Assembly: GCA_038093515.1 (NCBI GenBank)
Contig: JBBPSI010000036.1
Coordinates: forward strand, 103,901 to 167,900
DNA: 64,000 nucleotides
From: Butyriboletus loyo
Lineage: Eukaryota > Basidiomycota > Agaricomycetes > Boletales > Boletaceae
Direction of reading: 5' to 3'
Shown: positions 11,304-24,160 of the stretch, piece after piece
Numbering within the stretch: position 1 is the stretch's first letter
Layout: each line of letters starts with the position of its first letter
Notes under the pieces: model-generated
The model's input: only the letters and a program-made list of their open reading frames with translations
Database searches by the model: none
What the model was told of the DNA's origin: nothing
Made by a program: the position numbers and the translations under genes

Positions 11304-14300
11304 TCAATGCCCGCCCCCCATATTAAATTGTTTAACCTCGCCAAGCGAGTTACCGTCGACTCTACATGTACGATTTTTTCTCTCTTCTCCCGCAACATAA
11401 GGAGGGCGTAAGGCCAACCAACATTTGGACTCTTTTACTGGTCAAAGCATAAAGCGTGCATGCATTTGTTAATTCAGGGTAGGGTCATCGATCACCTGTT
11501 GCCGCTGGGATGTAAATATGTATATTATGCTGCAATCGATTCTGGATTTGATCCGTGATAGAATAAGTGCTGAAGTAAGCTGGGTCGTAATCACTTTGTT
11601 TTTGACAGGGTGTCAGCAAATGCATGGGAACAAACAATGAACAAACAGCATAATCAACGATGTGATTATCACGCTGGTAAATCTGGACAACACCTGCATG
11701 ATTAGGGTTTACAGTAACACCTCACGGCTGCGAATAAAAAACACGTCAAGCAGGGTGATATTTTGCCAAGTAATACTGCCAGCGCCACACGGCGTTCCCG
11801 CGTTACTTCACGCTGTCCGTTCGTACGTATTGTAGAACGGAGCAGGCCTATTCGGATAACCCTGCAGCTGCGCAGGGTCATATGACGATGGGCCAGTGAC
11901 GAAAAAAAGATGGTGGTGTTCGGCTAATATCGCTCAAGCCGTAAACATGCATAGTCCATGGATGTCATATAACCGGCCTGACATACTACGACATAGCCCA
12001 GAACGTCGAGCACGCATCTGTTGGCAAGGAGATTTTGAATTGGGTGACCGTACATGCAAGACACGCCGCCGACGGTGATGCCGTTGGATCTAACTCGATT
12101 AATGTTGTGACGTGACGGAAGTCACGCCACGAGGTAATAGTTGGATGCAATCACGCTATCAACAAAAGCTTGGAATTACTCACTCAATGGGAAAAAAACG
12201 TGCACGCATTTCTTTTTTCGTCAAGTCATCGGCCTCTCATGCGTAATATCGGACTTGAGATATATCTCGTATATTTCTAGATATGATAGCTTCGTGGAAA
12301 TATAACGTCAGCGTTCTCGGAGGAGTAGTTTGCATCCCTCCGTCACATGCAAGTATGCATTTTTGGGATTGAAGAAAACGTAAATTTGGAAAGATGGGAT
12401 GTGTAGATGGTTGTGCGATAAGGCCGGTAAGTTCATGTACATATGTGCGGATCATACTTGCGGCGTTTTAAGGTTCCGAGCTCTCAAGCTCAGGAGCGGC
12501 GACGTGGTCATTGGGTGCCATTGTGGATGTGCTATATATGTATGCGTTGGGGAAGAAAGGGATACCTAAACTTGGCCTAGACTTTGAATAGTCAAATGGT
12601 GAGCTGCCAACTGATGCGCAGTCGGACTGATCGGCGGGTCAGGGTGTGGTACTGCAGACGCCCTCGAGGCATGTTCTGTATGTCATGTTATGGAGCCAAA
12701 TGATGTTTAACATCATCGGATCATCCCGCGGGGGGAAGGGGGTACACAAAGCATGGTCCGTATTTAGAACCAGCTGATGCCTAGTACAATCATGGATATG
12801 GGATGCCATCAGCATCATACTTAGCATGCGTACACGCGCAAAAATGCGGGCAAGGGGGATCTGCAATCTTGGTGATCGTAATGTATTTTTGTCTCCGCAC
12901 ATGATTCAGGTTTCCCAGATTCTACTATTGGCATAGGCTATTGTTAGAAGGTGAAAATTCTGCATCATGGGATGCGATACCAGTAGCAACGGCATCATAC
13001 TTGACCATGGTCCGGAACCATTAATAGCGCTTTGCATTTTCATTGCCACCCTTCGCAAAAAGAGCACCGGTCTCAGCCACCATACACTCGCCGCTCGAAG
13101 ACGATTTTGTTGAGAACTCTTCGGCCGACCCATCACTGGTATGTCATTCGCAGATAACGACCCATGTACTATTCGTTCGGCGTGTAATTAAATACCAGGT
13201 CGGACCAATACTTGCTCCCTCCGTCGGCACAAATGCACAACCGCGAGGCCTCTCAGTCGACGCGTTCTCGACTGACCTCGACGACGCAAGAATAGAACGG
13301 GTTGTCACATCGTTCTCCGATCGTTATCCTGAATAGGAAAGCGTAGTGTTTGCGGGGGGAGATGGGAATCAAAAGGTCATATGTTACACTAGCCCGGACT
13401 CGTACTGGGTTTCCAAGTCCTTGGCCTTGTAAACGCATGGTATCTCAGTACATCATTACCCCTTGCGAAGTAACGCCACGATGGCAGGCGTGAGGGGCAT
13501 TCCGACTGAACGGTGTATCCAATCGGACTTTCGAAACCTACACTACCGGATCGGTCGGACCGGCTATTTGCTTGTGTCTCTCGCTCTAAGTTAGGTTTCA
13601 TCGTCGTTTCCTTGCGTTCGTTGTCACACCCAACGGTGCTCGTTGAACGCATTATTGTGTTCGTTCAACAACCCCGTTCATGTTTAAATGATGACGACAG
13701 ACAGCAGAAGAGCGAAACAAACCAAGAACATGCAGACTGCCGAGGCTGATCCGTGACAATCATCTCAGTTCAGCGTGATCTGGATTCTGATAACGCGCTC
13801 GGCTGCCTCCTCTGACTTTGGGGCTGTGGCGACCACCTTGTCGCTTGTCATCGACATGCCTTGCCGCGATTGAAGCGGACTTCTCATAGCCACAGAGGCC
13901 ACTCGTCTCCCGCGTTGCGTTTGGGCTCTGTCATGCGACCCTCCCTGTCAGCTATGCGAGGACGGAGTTGTCTGTCACGATACGTACAATCCGGGCCTGT
14001 CAGTGGTCCCCCAGTGTAAATGCCGTGCCACTTAGACTTGGCGCGTGCTTGGCACACACATGGTATTCGTACTGCAGGTCATTTGCGGGAAACGCATTGT
14101 TGGTGATACTTGCATTTTTCTTTCCCTGAGTGGCTTTTCAACTTTCTTTTTGCCTGAGCTGCTTCAGCTGAGCTCACTCTCTTCATCTCCAGCTTATCTA
14201 ATCAGCGTAGTTAGCTAGCCAAACAAATTTATACATTCGTTCATTGCCATTGAATATTGACGCGCCGCTGCCACTCCCACCTGCGACCGCCCGTAACAAA

Positions 14301-14311
14301 TTCTGTGTGGC
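11304..14311. other. 3.0 kb with no supported gene
   Basis: Contains the 3' flank of the oxalate decarboxylase gene and the upstream region of MAD3. Short frames at 12237-12902 and 13043-13750 show no domain, conserved motif or credible introns. A non-coding RNA gene cannot be excluded by eye. Confidence 0.4.
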
Positions 14312-15822
14312 ATGGCAGGACCAGAGAATGTGGAACAAGACGTCTTCACAGAATCGCCCCCCATCGTCGATATCGAAGTGTTGGAGGCAGCAAAAGAGAA
14401 CATCCAGCCACTCGCGTCGGGGCGACGCGTCACCACCCTGTCCGCGATTCTGACGACCCCACATGCCCAACGCGACGCACAATTCAATTCGGCGCGTAAA
14501 CGACATCGACTGAATGTCGAGGTCGCGTTACAAGATGAGGATGACGATCCACTCGAAGCATACGTCCGATTTGTCAATTGGACGGTGGAGAACTATCCCC
14601 AGGGACAAAGTGCAGAGTCTGGTCTCCTTGAGCTATTGGAGGAGGCGACGAGAGTACTCAAGGATGATCGTGCTGGTATATGGAGAGGGGAACTCAAGTA
14701 CCTCAAGCTCTGGGTATTGTACGCGAGCTTCGTCGAGAAACAGACGATGATTTACAGGTTCTTGCTCGCGAATGACATCGGGACGAACCATGCCCTCTTG
14801 TATGAAGAGTACGCGATGATACTCGAGCGGCAAGGACGGTAGGTTGCGTTCTTGGTCGTGGGTGGCACTCGTCGAGTAACACATCGGTCCTCTTTTATAT
14901 TCAGGAAGAGTGATGCCGATTCGGTGCTCTTACTCGGCATTGCGAGGCAGGCCCAACCGCTTGATCATCTACAGAACAAGCATACAGAGTTTCAAAAGCG
15001 GATGATGTCTAGCATCACGATGCCCCCGCCCCCTGTACCAGAACCATCTACCAGACGGACAGGATTGGGCGTGGCGGCGTCGTCATCCTCTGGACCTCTT
15101 GAGCGGGGCCATGTATCCTCATCTTCACAAGGTGACACTTTCGGGTCGGGATCACGAAAAGTCACGAATTCCCGTCTTCAAATCTTTGTTGACCCAACGG
15201 GCTCCGAGCCCCAGGAGGAGTCCCAGATGTCGTATCCAGATATCGGGACACGTAAATCGCGGGTCAAGGAGAATATGCCTGAAGTCCAGAAAGCTGCTGG
15301 GACGACACTGAAGAACGCGGGACGCGCACGCCGTGTGGCCTCCGGTTCGAGTGCACTTGGCTCCAGCACTGGGAGCACTTCCAAGATTGTTCCTTACCGA
15401 GACCCCGATCCTGGGGAGTTCGCAGAAGATGAGTCAATACCGACTCCTCGCACGGCAAAGCTGCCGCCAAAGACGCCTGCCAAGAGCTCTACCATGGTAC
15501 CGTTCCGCGATCCAGACTGCCCAGATATGGGCGTTCCCGGAACTTCGAGATTCACACCGTTCCGTGATGAGGTGAGGTTCCACGTCCTTTGTACAATGTA
15601 GAGGTGCTTTCTCAACACGGCCGTCGCCTTCCAATTTGCGATCATGTATAAATTGATCAGCCTGAAACTCCTAGCACGTCGATAGGATTGGTTGCACCCG
15701 AAACAGTCATGAAGCCAAAAGTCGCAGGCAAGGGGATTGCTGTGTTGTCTGAGGCCGAGGCCTTACGGAAGGACCCCTTGAAAAACTATCCCGCGGATGA
15801 GTGTCACTTGGTAGATAGCTGA
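14312..15822 (+). CDS. mad3: Mad3/BubR1-type spindle checkpoint protein
   Basis: Three exons (14312-14838, 14905-15571, 15661-15822) give 1356 nt, or 451 residues. The N-terminus matches the Mad3/Bub1 homology region, a TPR fold of about residues 55-205 with DPLEAYVRFVNWTVENYPQG and YLKLWVLYASF. A KEN box precedes it (residues 28-30, AAKENIQP) and a second follows (297-299, RVKENMPE). This is the two-KEN arrangement by which Mad3 blocks APC/C-Cdc20. Between them, LQIFVD (267-272) fits the ABBA-type Cdc20-binding motif. There is no kinase domain, so it is Mad3 rather than Bub1. The C-terminal half is disordered and carries a short motif three times (VPYRDPD, VPFRDPD, TPFRDE). The protein ends soon after DPLKNYP. 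The gene lies 258 bp upstream of AIP1 on the same strand. The exact C-terminus is the least certain part. Confidence 0.85.
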
Positions 15823-16080
15823 AGGATGTTTTGTGTCCATGTTGATGATCATTGCTTTTTCTGCTCCCCATCTATTCCTTTTTTTTCTTTTCATGTATTT
15901 CTCGTTCAGAGCGTTATTAAGCGATTTTTGATTCTTGCGACATGAGCAGTAGCAGCCTCCGAATATGGAATACCCCTGACATACGGCCGCAGCATGTTTC
16001 AGATCTCTGATAGGTACAACGACAGACGACACAGCCTATTCAAACACTCGATTTACCTTCTCAACGCACAGGAGACGCAA

Positions 16081-19000
16081 ATGAGCTACACGCGACAAGC
16101 ACTCTATCCGTGCAATCCTGGAACGGAGCGCGGTCGATCGACAAAGCTCGCTGCAGCCAACGTCAAAGGGTCCGATAAGATCATCTATGCCAACGGACGC
16201 AGTGTGATTGTAAGCCCCGCCTCGTTCCTCGGTTCCCCAGACGATTGCACGTTTCTCACACACGTTTCGAGGTCCTCGATCTCAAGGTGGGTTTCATGTC
16301 TAGCTCAGAACCTAGACCCTGGCCAACGCCGTTCATTCAACATATGATGATAGCATCCCGGGTTGAGCACATCGTTTACGGGGCACGCCAAGGAGACGAC
16401 CGTTGCGCGGATCTCGCCGTCTGGGTTCTACTGTGTCTCGGCAGACGTGTCTGGACTCGGTACGCCCAACCCAACCCATTTCACTGACACCCGATCGCGG
16501 GGCTCGATAGCTAACCCTCGCGCCGTATCGGTTTCACCTAAATGTCTCTTCCTGTCTCGACTCCGTCTGGGTCGCCAGTGAAGATCTGGGATACAGTTAA
16601 GGAAGACCAGTCCGTCGTTGGCGAGTACAAGGTCTTGACTGGGCGTATGTGAGTTACACGTTTCGTCGCATATTCGGTAGTGCTGATCCGAGTCCATCCA
16701 ACTAACCCCTAAACCCTCGTCATGCTACACCCAGCAACGATCTCGCGTGGGACGCTGATGGCGAGCGAATCATCGCGGCTGGAGATGGACGGGAAAAGTA
16801 CGTCTACATCCCCGCGACACCACGTTCCCTACCCCCTTCTTTGTTATGATTTGTTTTTCTGTGTTCATTGATTGTGCTATTCGTGTGCTTCCGTGGAATG
16901 ACCTAAAGATTTGCACACGCCTTTTTGCGCAATACGGGGGCGTCGACGGGGGAAATCACGGGGCATTCCAAGGTATGCTGTTCAGGCACGTTTAGGGTGC
17001 GTATGTCCTTTTCTCTCGAGATAGGTTATCAATGCGGTATCTATTCGCCCGAAACGGCCCTATCGTGCGGTCACGGCGGACGACGGTGGTCTGATCAATT
17101 TCCACCAAGGTACGTTTGCTCGTCCGTTGGCCTATGTATCCTTTGAGTCCGACTGGTCATTTCCAAGGCCCACCCTTCAAGTTTGTCAAGGTGCGTCAAG
17201 ATCGATTGTTCGAATAGTTGATTGGACGATGATGTATTTCATCGTCACGCAACGACAGACGCTCCGGGAACACACCAAGTTCGTGCAAGACGTCAAATAT
17301 GCGCCCAACGGAGATCACTTTGTTAGCGTTGGGTCCGATTTCAAGATTGTCTTGTATAACGGGGAGAATGGGGAGAAGGTTGCGGATGTCGTGGATAGCC
17401 CACACAAGGGTAGCATCGTACGTCCCCCTTCATTCCCGTCGTGAACGTTGAACGTGAAAGATGAAATTAAAATGTGATGTAGATGGCGTGTTCGTGGAAC
17501 TCGACCAGTAATCGATTCGTCACGTCGTCGATGGACAATACTGTCAAGCTGTGTGAGCGCGTCTTTGTATTTCTTCTTGTCCAATTTTTTTTGTCTGACT
17601 TAGGATGTTGTCCTTGCTTTTGATTGCACCGGATCATAGGGGATGCTAGCACACAAAAGAACGTGACGACGTGGTCGTTCGACAAGGGCGTCCCGAACCA
17701 ACAAGTTGGCAACGTCTGGGTGAACCCGCATGAGATCGTCTCGCTCTCCATGGGCGGGGAGCTCGGGGTCATCGACGTGCGCGAGGGCAACGGCAAGGTC
17801 ACACGGGTCATCCAGGTATGCCTCGCATCGCCACCTCCACGTCGAAGGAAGCCCCTCTCTGACATCCGAGTGGCTCCCTGGCTGCCTCCCGCATTAGGCC
17901 CCTCAAAGGTCGGTGACCTCGGGGACGCTCGGGCAATCTGGCAGCGGTACGTTCTTTGTTGGGACCGCGGACGGACGTGCGTTCCGGTACGACACCACGT
18001 CGGCAGAGGCAGGGGGTTCTGTCAAAGTCCAAGGAGAGGGCCACACGAACCTCGTGTCGGACTTGACAGCGGGCGTCGGTGGACAGGTGTACTCTGCTGG
18101 GTTCGACGATAGACTGAGGGAGGTAGATCCGACAGCTGGGTTTACGTAGGTCTTTTTCTTGCTCATCTCCCATCTGCGCATGTTGGTAAACAGGCTCACG
18201 GATTCCCATGTTACCCCCGAAAAAAACGAACTGAATCGGATTGAACGGAACAGACAGGCGACGCTTGCCCTCGGCGGTCAGCCGACATCGCTCGCGAGCA
18301 CGGCGGATGGGACGGTGTTCATCGTCTACACCGAGAAAACGGGAAAGACCACGGTCCAAGCGGTGCGACACAACCAGGCAGTGTATACCCTGCAGCCGAC
18401 ATACAAGGCGGTCTCGGTCGCTACGTCAGGTACGGTCGTCGTCGTGGGCGGCGAGGTACGTCTGTCTCTGGTCGCGTCGCGTCACAGCGTATGATACACG
18501 TCTGGAACTGATACGGCGACGGACTTGGGCTAGGATGACAACAAGGTCCACGTGTACGCATGGGACGGACGCGCATCGACCCTCGTCGAAAAGGCGACGT
18601 CGGAGCGAGTGGGTACGAGAGGTCAGATCACGACGGTGGCAGTGTCGGCGGACGGGGCGTATATCGCTGCCGGCGACGTGCGTTTATTCCTTGCCCTCCC
18701 TCTCCGTCCCTCTCCCTTTAAAAACGTTTCTGTCTTGTTCCTTCTTTGTTTCGCTGGTTTGATTTGGGTTACTGATGACTTGGATTGATCGGGGACCAGT
18801 CTGTCGGCAAGATCGTCCTCTTGGACGGCCACACCGCCGAGGTACGTTCCTATCCCTTCCTTCCCTCCCCCACTCCCTTTGAATCAACCCCCCTCTCATA
18901 GAAATGTACCGACAAATGGACGCACCACACGGCTCGCATCACCTCTCTCGCATTTTCCCCTTCCCCCACCACAACGGCACCCTCGACACACCTCGCGTCG

Positions 19001-19231
19001 ACCTCGCTCGATACGCACGTCTACGTATATACCCTTGAGCCGCCGTTTTTGCGGTACGTGCATGTGTCGGGGGCCGCCCCGATGGGTGGGGCCGTCGTGT
19101 CTTGGCTTCCCGTTGGGGATGGGGATGTAAGTGCGAGTGGCAATGACAAGACGGATGGAAAGGGCAAGGGGAGGGTGGTGAGCGGGGGTGCGGATGGGTG
19201 TGTGAGGGTCTGGGAGGTGGCCTTGCCTTGA
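16081..19231 (+). CDS. aip1: Actin-interacting protein 1 (WD40, AIP1/WDR1)
   Basis: Sixteen exons by eye: 16081-16209, 16272-16286 (15 nt), 16354-16459, 16579-16648, 16735-16797, 16909-16972, 17025-17109, 17168-17190, 17259-17417, 17483-17552, 17640-17815, 17898-18145, 18254-18455, 18534-18677, 18800-18841 and 18902-19231. They total 1926 nt, or 641 residues. AIP1 speeds cofilin-driven disassembly of actin filaments and acts in cortical patches. Family landmarks appear in order: the N-terminal GSDKIIYANGRSVI, then ETTVARISPSGFYCVSADVS and KIWDTVKEDQSVVGEYKVL, the repeat REHTKFVQDVKYAPNGDHFV, SLDTHVYVYTLE, and a final GGADGCVRVWEV. The repeats make the tandem seven-blade propellers of this family. 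The length is a little over the usual 600 or so because of a Gly/Lys insertion near the C-terminus. The start ATG at 16081 gives the conserved MSYTRQALYPCNP. Confidence 0.93.
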
Positions 19232-19393
19232 TGCGAGATTGGAGGTGAGGAGGTGAGGAAGAAGAGCCATCGAAGGACGAGGATGGATTGAGTGTACAAT
19301 ACTATGTACGTGATGATCGACATATATGTATGTGAGGCCATGTGCTACGTCGTCTGTCTCCGGGCTAGATGACTCAGAGCAGAGCAGGATAAG

Positions 19394-19770
19394 TCACGAA
19401 GGCTGGAAAGCAGCAACCCCGTGAGGAGCACCCGAGATACGGTACCGAAAGGAAATGCATAAAACAGGGCTGTCTTCAGATCCTCCGTTGCTTTCCTCTT
19501 GTACCACCCCGCCCGCGGCCCTCAGGTGGGAAGTGAAGCACACCACAACGATGGCAACGAGTGAACCTCCTGTCAGAACAAGTGATGCAACACGCCACAT
19601 AATCTTCTCGATCTCCGTCGGAAATTGAAAGTTCCATGCTGTCAGGTACAATGCGCCAAAAATCACCCAAGCGGCACAAAACGCAACACGCCTGACATCA
19701 TGGCCGTCCATTTCTCCGAACAGTTTGCCCTCAAGAACAAGACAGTCCTGGTCATCGATATTGTTCAGTT
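19394..19770 (-). pseudogene. C-terminal fragment of a multi-pass membrane protein
   Basis: An open frame on the minus strand gives about 125 residues with two hydrophobic helices (FCAAWVIFGALYLTAW and VASLVLTGGSLVAIVVVCF) separated by NFQFPTEIEKIMWR. This resembles the C-terminal part of a family of uncharacterised basidiomycete membrane proteins. Upstream at about 20060-20112 (minus) a possible exon, VELDTLCMAVLTLLAPFLW, could belong to the same protein, but stops and missing segments between them prevent a full model. It is probably a relic, or a gene whose exons I could not resolve. The function is unknown. Confidence 0.35.
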
Positions 19771-19779
19771 ATCGATAGA

Positions 19780-21588
19780 AACAAATCCAGAGGATACGAA
19801 CATCTGTGACCAGTTGCGCTGTTTTTTCCATACCAGTGATCAATTCCCAGCATAATTTGCATGTGCGGATGAGGGGGGCTATTAACGTATCCAGATAGCT
19901 GGGTTCCGACTTCCATTTGTCTGACCTGCATATGACAATGGAATCATCTCAGTATGGCTTACATTCAATCTGTTGAAGAACAAAACACTTACGGGAATAT
20001 AGATTTACCCTGTGAGGCGGATAGAAAATATACATTGAGGGCGGAGTGTCTCACCAGAGGAAAGGAGCCAGAAGCGTGAGTACAGCCATGCAGAGTGTGT
20101 CAAGTTCGACCTGTGTGACCACGAAACCGCGCGAACGACGAATAAAAATGTTTAGCGTCAGAAGCGTTGAAGATAGCCATTAAACTCTGATTTCCTTCAC
20201 CGTAATGACCGGATTTGCGCTTCGCAATACTCTAGGAATTCGATGGAACCAAGCGTGCGTTGATTGCCTTCGACGTCGCAATAAACAAAACCACACATTT
20301 CTGCAAAGTGGCTATGCGTCATCGACCATGCATACTTTTTTTCTGTCAAATTGTTCGTCAGATGCATCAAATAGGCGTATTCACTGTCGAAGAAAACATA
20401 CCACGAAACTTTATGACTTTGTCACGAGCATCCCACTACTGCTTAGCGGTTATTGTGACCATCACCTCTGGGGTACAAAAACACCCCTATCATGAAGAAC
20501 ACCTCTTCCCACAAGACCTCCACCCTACCCGCTATTGGGGTTAGGAATGCCGGGGTGAACTGCCTGCCACACGCAATGCCATCCCGCAGTCAATATATTT
20601 CACACGCTGCGAGATATCTCATCGGGCAGCCAGAGTCTGTCACATCGGTAGAGTTCGTCATGCTGGTGGAGCTTGACATATTGATGGAGGCTGCCTGGGC
20701 GATGAACAGTAAGGAAATCATGGTACTGGGATGGAAGTCGGCATGAAATATTATTGATTCAATGGAGAGCTTGAGGGAGCTACTTGAAACATTTTGGCGC
20801 GTTCACTCGTTCTTCGGCCCTGACCTGCAGGTACCACCATGGTGATGTTTGTCATGCAAACTAGGTGGAGTCCGACCATGCACCAACCACCTGGTTGATG
20901 TGAGCGCTTCGATGTTACGGAGGGTCGTTGTGGAATAAGTTGAAAGGGGTAGCAATGTGCGCAAAAGTGTATAGTTTTAAGTTGAAACGTTGATGGTACC
21001 GCAACCGCAACTCAAGTACATAGTACTCAAGAGTCAAGCTTTGAAAACCAACGTTCACAGAATCCACACCACCATTTGAGTTTACATCATTCACGCACAG
21101 GTGTGCCACTGCCAGTTCATGCACATATTCTCGACAAAGTTCTTTTCATTTACATTACATGTATGCGAGGTCCTTCTCGACACGGAATTACGATGGCGTG
21201 GCAGTGTGTTGGCATGCAATGATCCTTGGAAATTTCCAAGCCAACTCACCCCGGGTTGTTTTGGCGATGGACAACCGTGCACCCTTGATAAACTTAAAGC
21301 TTAAAGCTTAGACTATCACCCTACCATAAGTTGACCATTAGCATGTAGTAGTAGAGGCACACGAAGAGACCGCGCGAAATGCTCCCACTAGGTTTTCACT
21401 CTCTGCACAGTGACATAAGGCAAGGCATGGACACCAATATGACAACCTCCCCTTGCCACCCTTCCCTCTGAGCCAGCCAAAGGAACTCGACAATGGTAAG
21501 GACAAGATAAGACAGGATACCTCGAGCAATGAAACATCCAAGTCCAAGTCCAAGTCCAAATCCGATACACCCAGCACCCTTCAAAGCT
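19780..21588. other. Intergenic, no clear gene
   Basis: Apart from the possible upstream exon near 20060-20112 (minus) mentioned for the membrane-protein fragment, I see no coding signal. The right part is the 3' flank of STN1. Confidence 0.35.
21537..21563. repeat. Short hexamer repeat, about four units of TCCAAG
   Basis: About four copies of a TCCAAG unit in a row, just past the STN1 stop codon. It is a small microsatellite, probably in the 3' UTR. Confidence 0.6.
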
Positions 21589-23887
21589 TCACCTCTCTTT
21601 CAATACCGCCAACGCCTCTTCCACAGCCCACACCCCCACCCTCGCCCACCGTCCGTCCGTCCGTTGCATATACGCTAGGACGTCCTCTGGTGTTGGCTCC
21701 CTTCCCGTCCCTCCGCTTCCTCTTGATCTTCCATTCACACCCACACCTCCACGCCCAGTCCTACGACGTAGCGCACCCACCGCCTCTATAACATACACAG
21801 CCAGGAACCGCGGCGTGAGCGGGACATACGCCTCTTCGTCCACGGATGGATCCGAGAGGTACGCTGGGTCCGCGTCCGCGTCGACGACGTCGATGTTGCG
21901 CTCCGTACCCTCATCGTGCTGGTGGTGGTGCCTACTGGCAGAGGGCAATCGCGGCGCGTGATAGTGAGAGTAGAGTGACGCCGATGCGGACGAATTGTAC
22001 AACACCGATGCGGACGAGGTGGACGTGCTCAGATCCTCCAGGGTAGATGGTACACAGCATGACGCAGAGGGCGCTCCAAGGGTGCTGCTCCGCGCGTCGT
22101 TGTTCCACAACCCACTCGATAACAGGGGCAGGGGCATGGGCGGGGGCGGCACCGGTAACGACCGCACGTCTCCATCCCAGAGTACAATGCTCCCTTCTTC
22201 GTATAGCTTGACGACCGCCCATGAAAACAGCCGTGCTATCTTTTTGCGTGGTGGGTCTGCTGCTGTCCTGGTCCCAGTCCAACTCCGGGACGTAGGCATA
22301 GACCCATTCCCATCCCCCCGCCCCTTCGGTCTTCCCAACGACGATGTGATTCGAAAATTTGCCCGCTCCTTTTCTCGATCGGCCTTGTCTCTTTTTCGCG
22401 TCTCGACACGGACGACCCGCATGGCGAGCAACGCTAACTCGGGTACACGTCGGAGATGCGAAAGCGTGAAACCCAGGGTCGGTTGGTCATCGTCCTTGTC
22501 TTCCTCGCCACCCCGAGTTTCGTTTCTTGCACTTGGGCGAGGGCGGGGTGTCGATTCGTCACCCTCACCCTCGTTCCGTGCGTGTTTCGTCGGTGTGCTG
22601 ATGCCTCCACACGTACCACGTGAGGGAGAAGCCAAGGAAGTCGGAAAAGGCGGCAAGGCATTGTCCATGTAATGTTTGAGGTACAGTCGAAACGTGTTTG
22701 CAGTGAGATCGTGCGTGTGTAGACGCGAGGGATGTCGCAGTTTGGGTTTGCGTGGCCCCTGGTGATGCAAAGGGAAAACGTCGTGGAATTGTACATGTTA
22801 ACGAATTACATGGGAAGGGTTCTGGCCACATGCTGCGGGAACTCACCTCGTGTGCTTTGACGGGACTATATGGTTTGCATGGACTGGAGGGCGTTGAGGA
22901 TGCGATCGACGATGCGGTGGGCGAGGATAGGACGTGCGTATATCCCTGATAGGTGGAGTGGACATGCGTTGGTTTGGATGGAGGTTGATTTCGATTCTGA
23001 AGTGGCATCGGCATACGTGGTGGTGCGGGGAGGGTATACGACGCGGTGCTGGGACCCGGGCACGATGTACACGACAGATTGGAGAAAACGGTCGTATCTG
23101 CGTCCACGTCTACGTGTGGGGTTGACGTGCCGGGAGGAGCGGCGCGCAAGGTAGGTTTGGCAGGTAGAACGAAGGGAACAGCGAGGGAATACTTCGTCTT
23201 GTGGAGCTCAATGACATGTTCCAAGTGGGCGATCTCGTCGAGCGAAGAAGGGCAAGGGTCTGCGTGCGTGATAAGCAACGAATGGGGGATCAAAACGAAA
23301 CGGGGACACACCGATCGTATTGGCATGAATCTGCTTCGATTGGTAGTGTGGTACGACTTTACCGACGACGCGAACGGGATAGCCAGGTTCTGTGATTGGA
23401 GGTGGTGGTTCCGTCGGTTCGGATTTGGCCTTGTCGAGGCGCGGTTTCTTCGGCGGGGAACGCTGAGGAATGGTCTTTGCGCTCGGACCTATCGTGGATC
23501 GAAGTGGAGAACGCGGTGCGGGTGCGGGAAGGGTAGGGTTAGGATGACGGAGAACGCAATCGATCACGGCCGTACCATCGTCGACTGGTGGTGTAGTCAG
23601 CGCTGAGAGAGGGTGAACGTGGATTAGGACCGACTGGTATAGATGGCGCGCTTATCATAGACTTGAATGGCGACGACGATGCCGACAAGGAAAACCGTCC
23701 GACAAGGCGTATGTCCGAGCCAGAAAAAGTCGGCGTCTGACTCAGCCTCGAGTGAATTTGGCTGGAAAGGAGAGCAAGAGGACGAACCTCTGTTTGTAGA
23801 TTGACGCATGGCGAGGACGTCGCGTATAAAGCAAGGTGCGATGGATTCCTTGGTGAGCGTCCACTGCCAGACTTGCAGGTCCTTCAT
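21589..23887 (-). CDS. STN1: Stn1-like CST complex subunit (telomere capping)
   Basis: Four exons by eye (23887-23635, 23584-23312, 23259-22847, 22758-21589) total 2109 nt, or 702 residues. Stn1 joins Ten1 (and Ctc1/Cdc13) to bind single-stranded telomere DNA and limit telomerase. The N-terminal OB fold is recognisable: TKESIAPCFIRDVL, then FLVGIVVAIQVYDKRAIYT, an IDDGTAVIDCVLRH strand and YPVRVVGKVVPHYQSKQI. It closes with LEHVIELHKTKYSLAVPFV. A Ser/Pro-rich linker leads to LRHPSRLHTHDLTANTF and RLYLKHYMDNA, a segment typical of fungal Stn1. A Ser/Arg-rich region then leads to a C-terminal helical stretch ending WAVEEALAVLKER, which may be a winged-helix remnant. The protein is long for the family because of low-complexity insertions, and further short introns there cannot be excluded. 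The start is the ATG at 23887 (MKDLQVWQWTLTKES). Confidence 0.8.
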
Positions 23888-24160
23888 AGTTGAACAAAGT
23901 CAGTGAAGTTCTTCCACTCGGCAGCGTGTGCAGGACCGCGACGGAGGGAGTCACGTGAATGTCGCTCCGTCATCACATGACCAAGTAAGTACTCGGCGCT
24001 ATGCCAAATAAAATACTTCGCCTACATCACTTCAGAGGTGCTTACGATTTAATTTACTTGGATTCTCACAAACTGGCACACCTCGAATGGTGACTACACG
24101 TACATACATCTCAATGAGCAACCTGACGTGCAAAGATAAAAATGAGTCAAAAAAAACGCG

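Noticed and set aside
21537..21563. Short tandem repeat near STN1 as a telomere-like tract
   Set aside because: The unit TCCAAG is not TTAGGG-like and has only about four copies.
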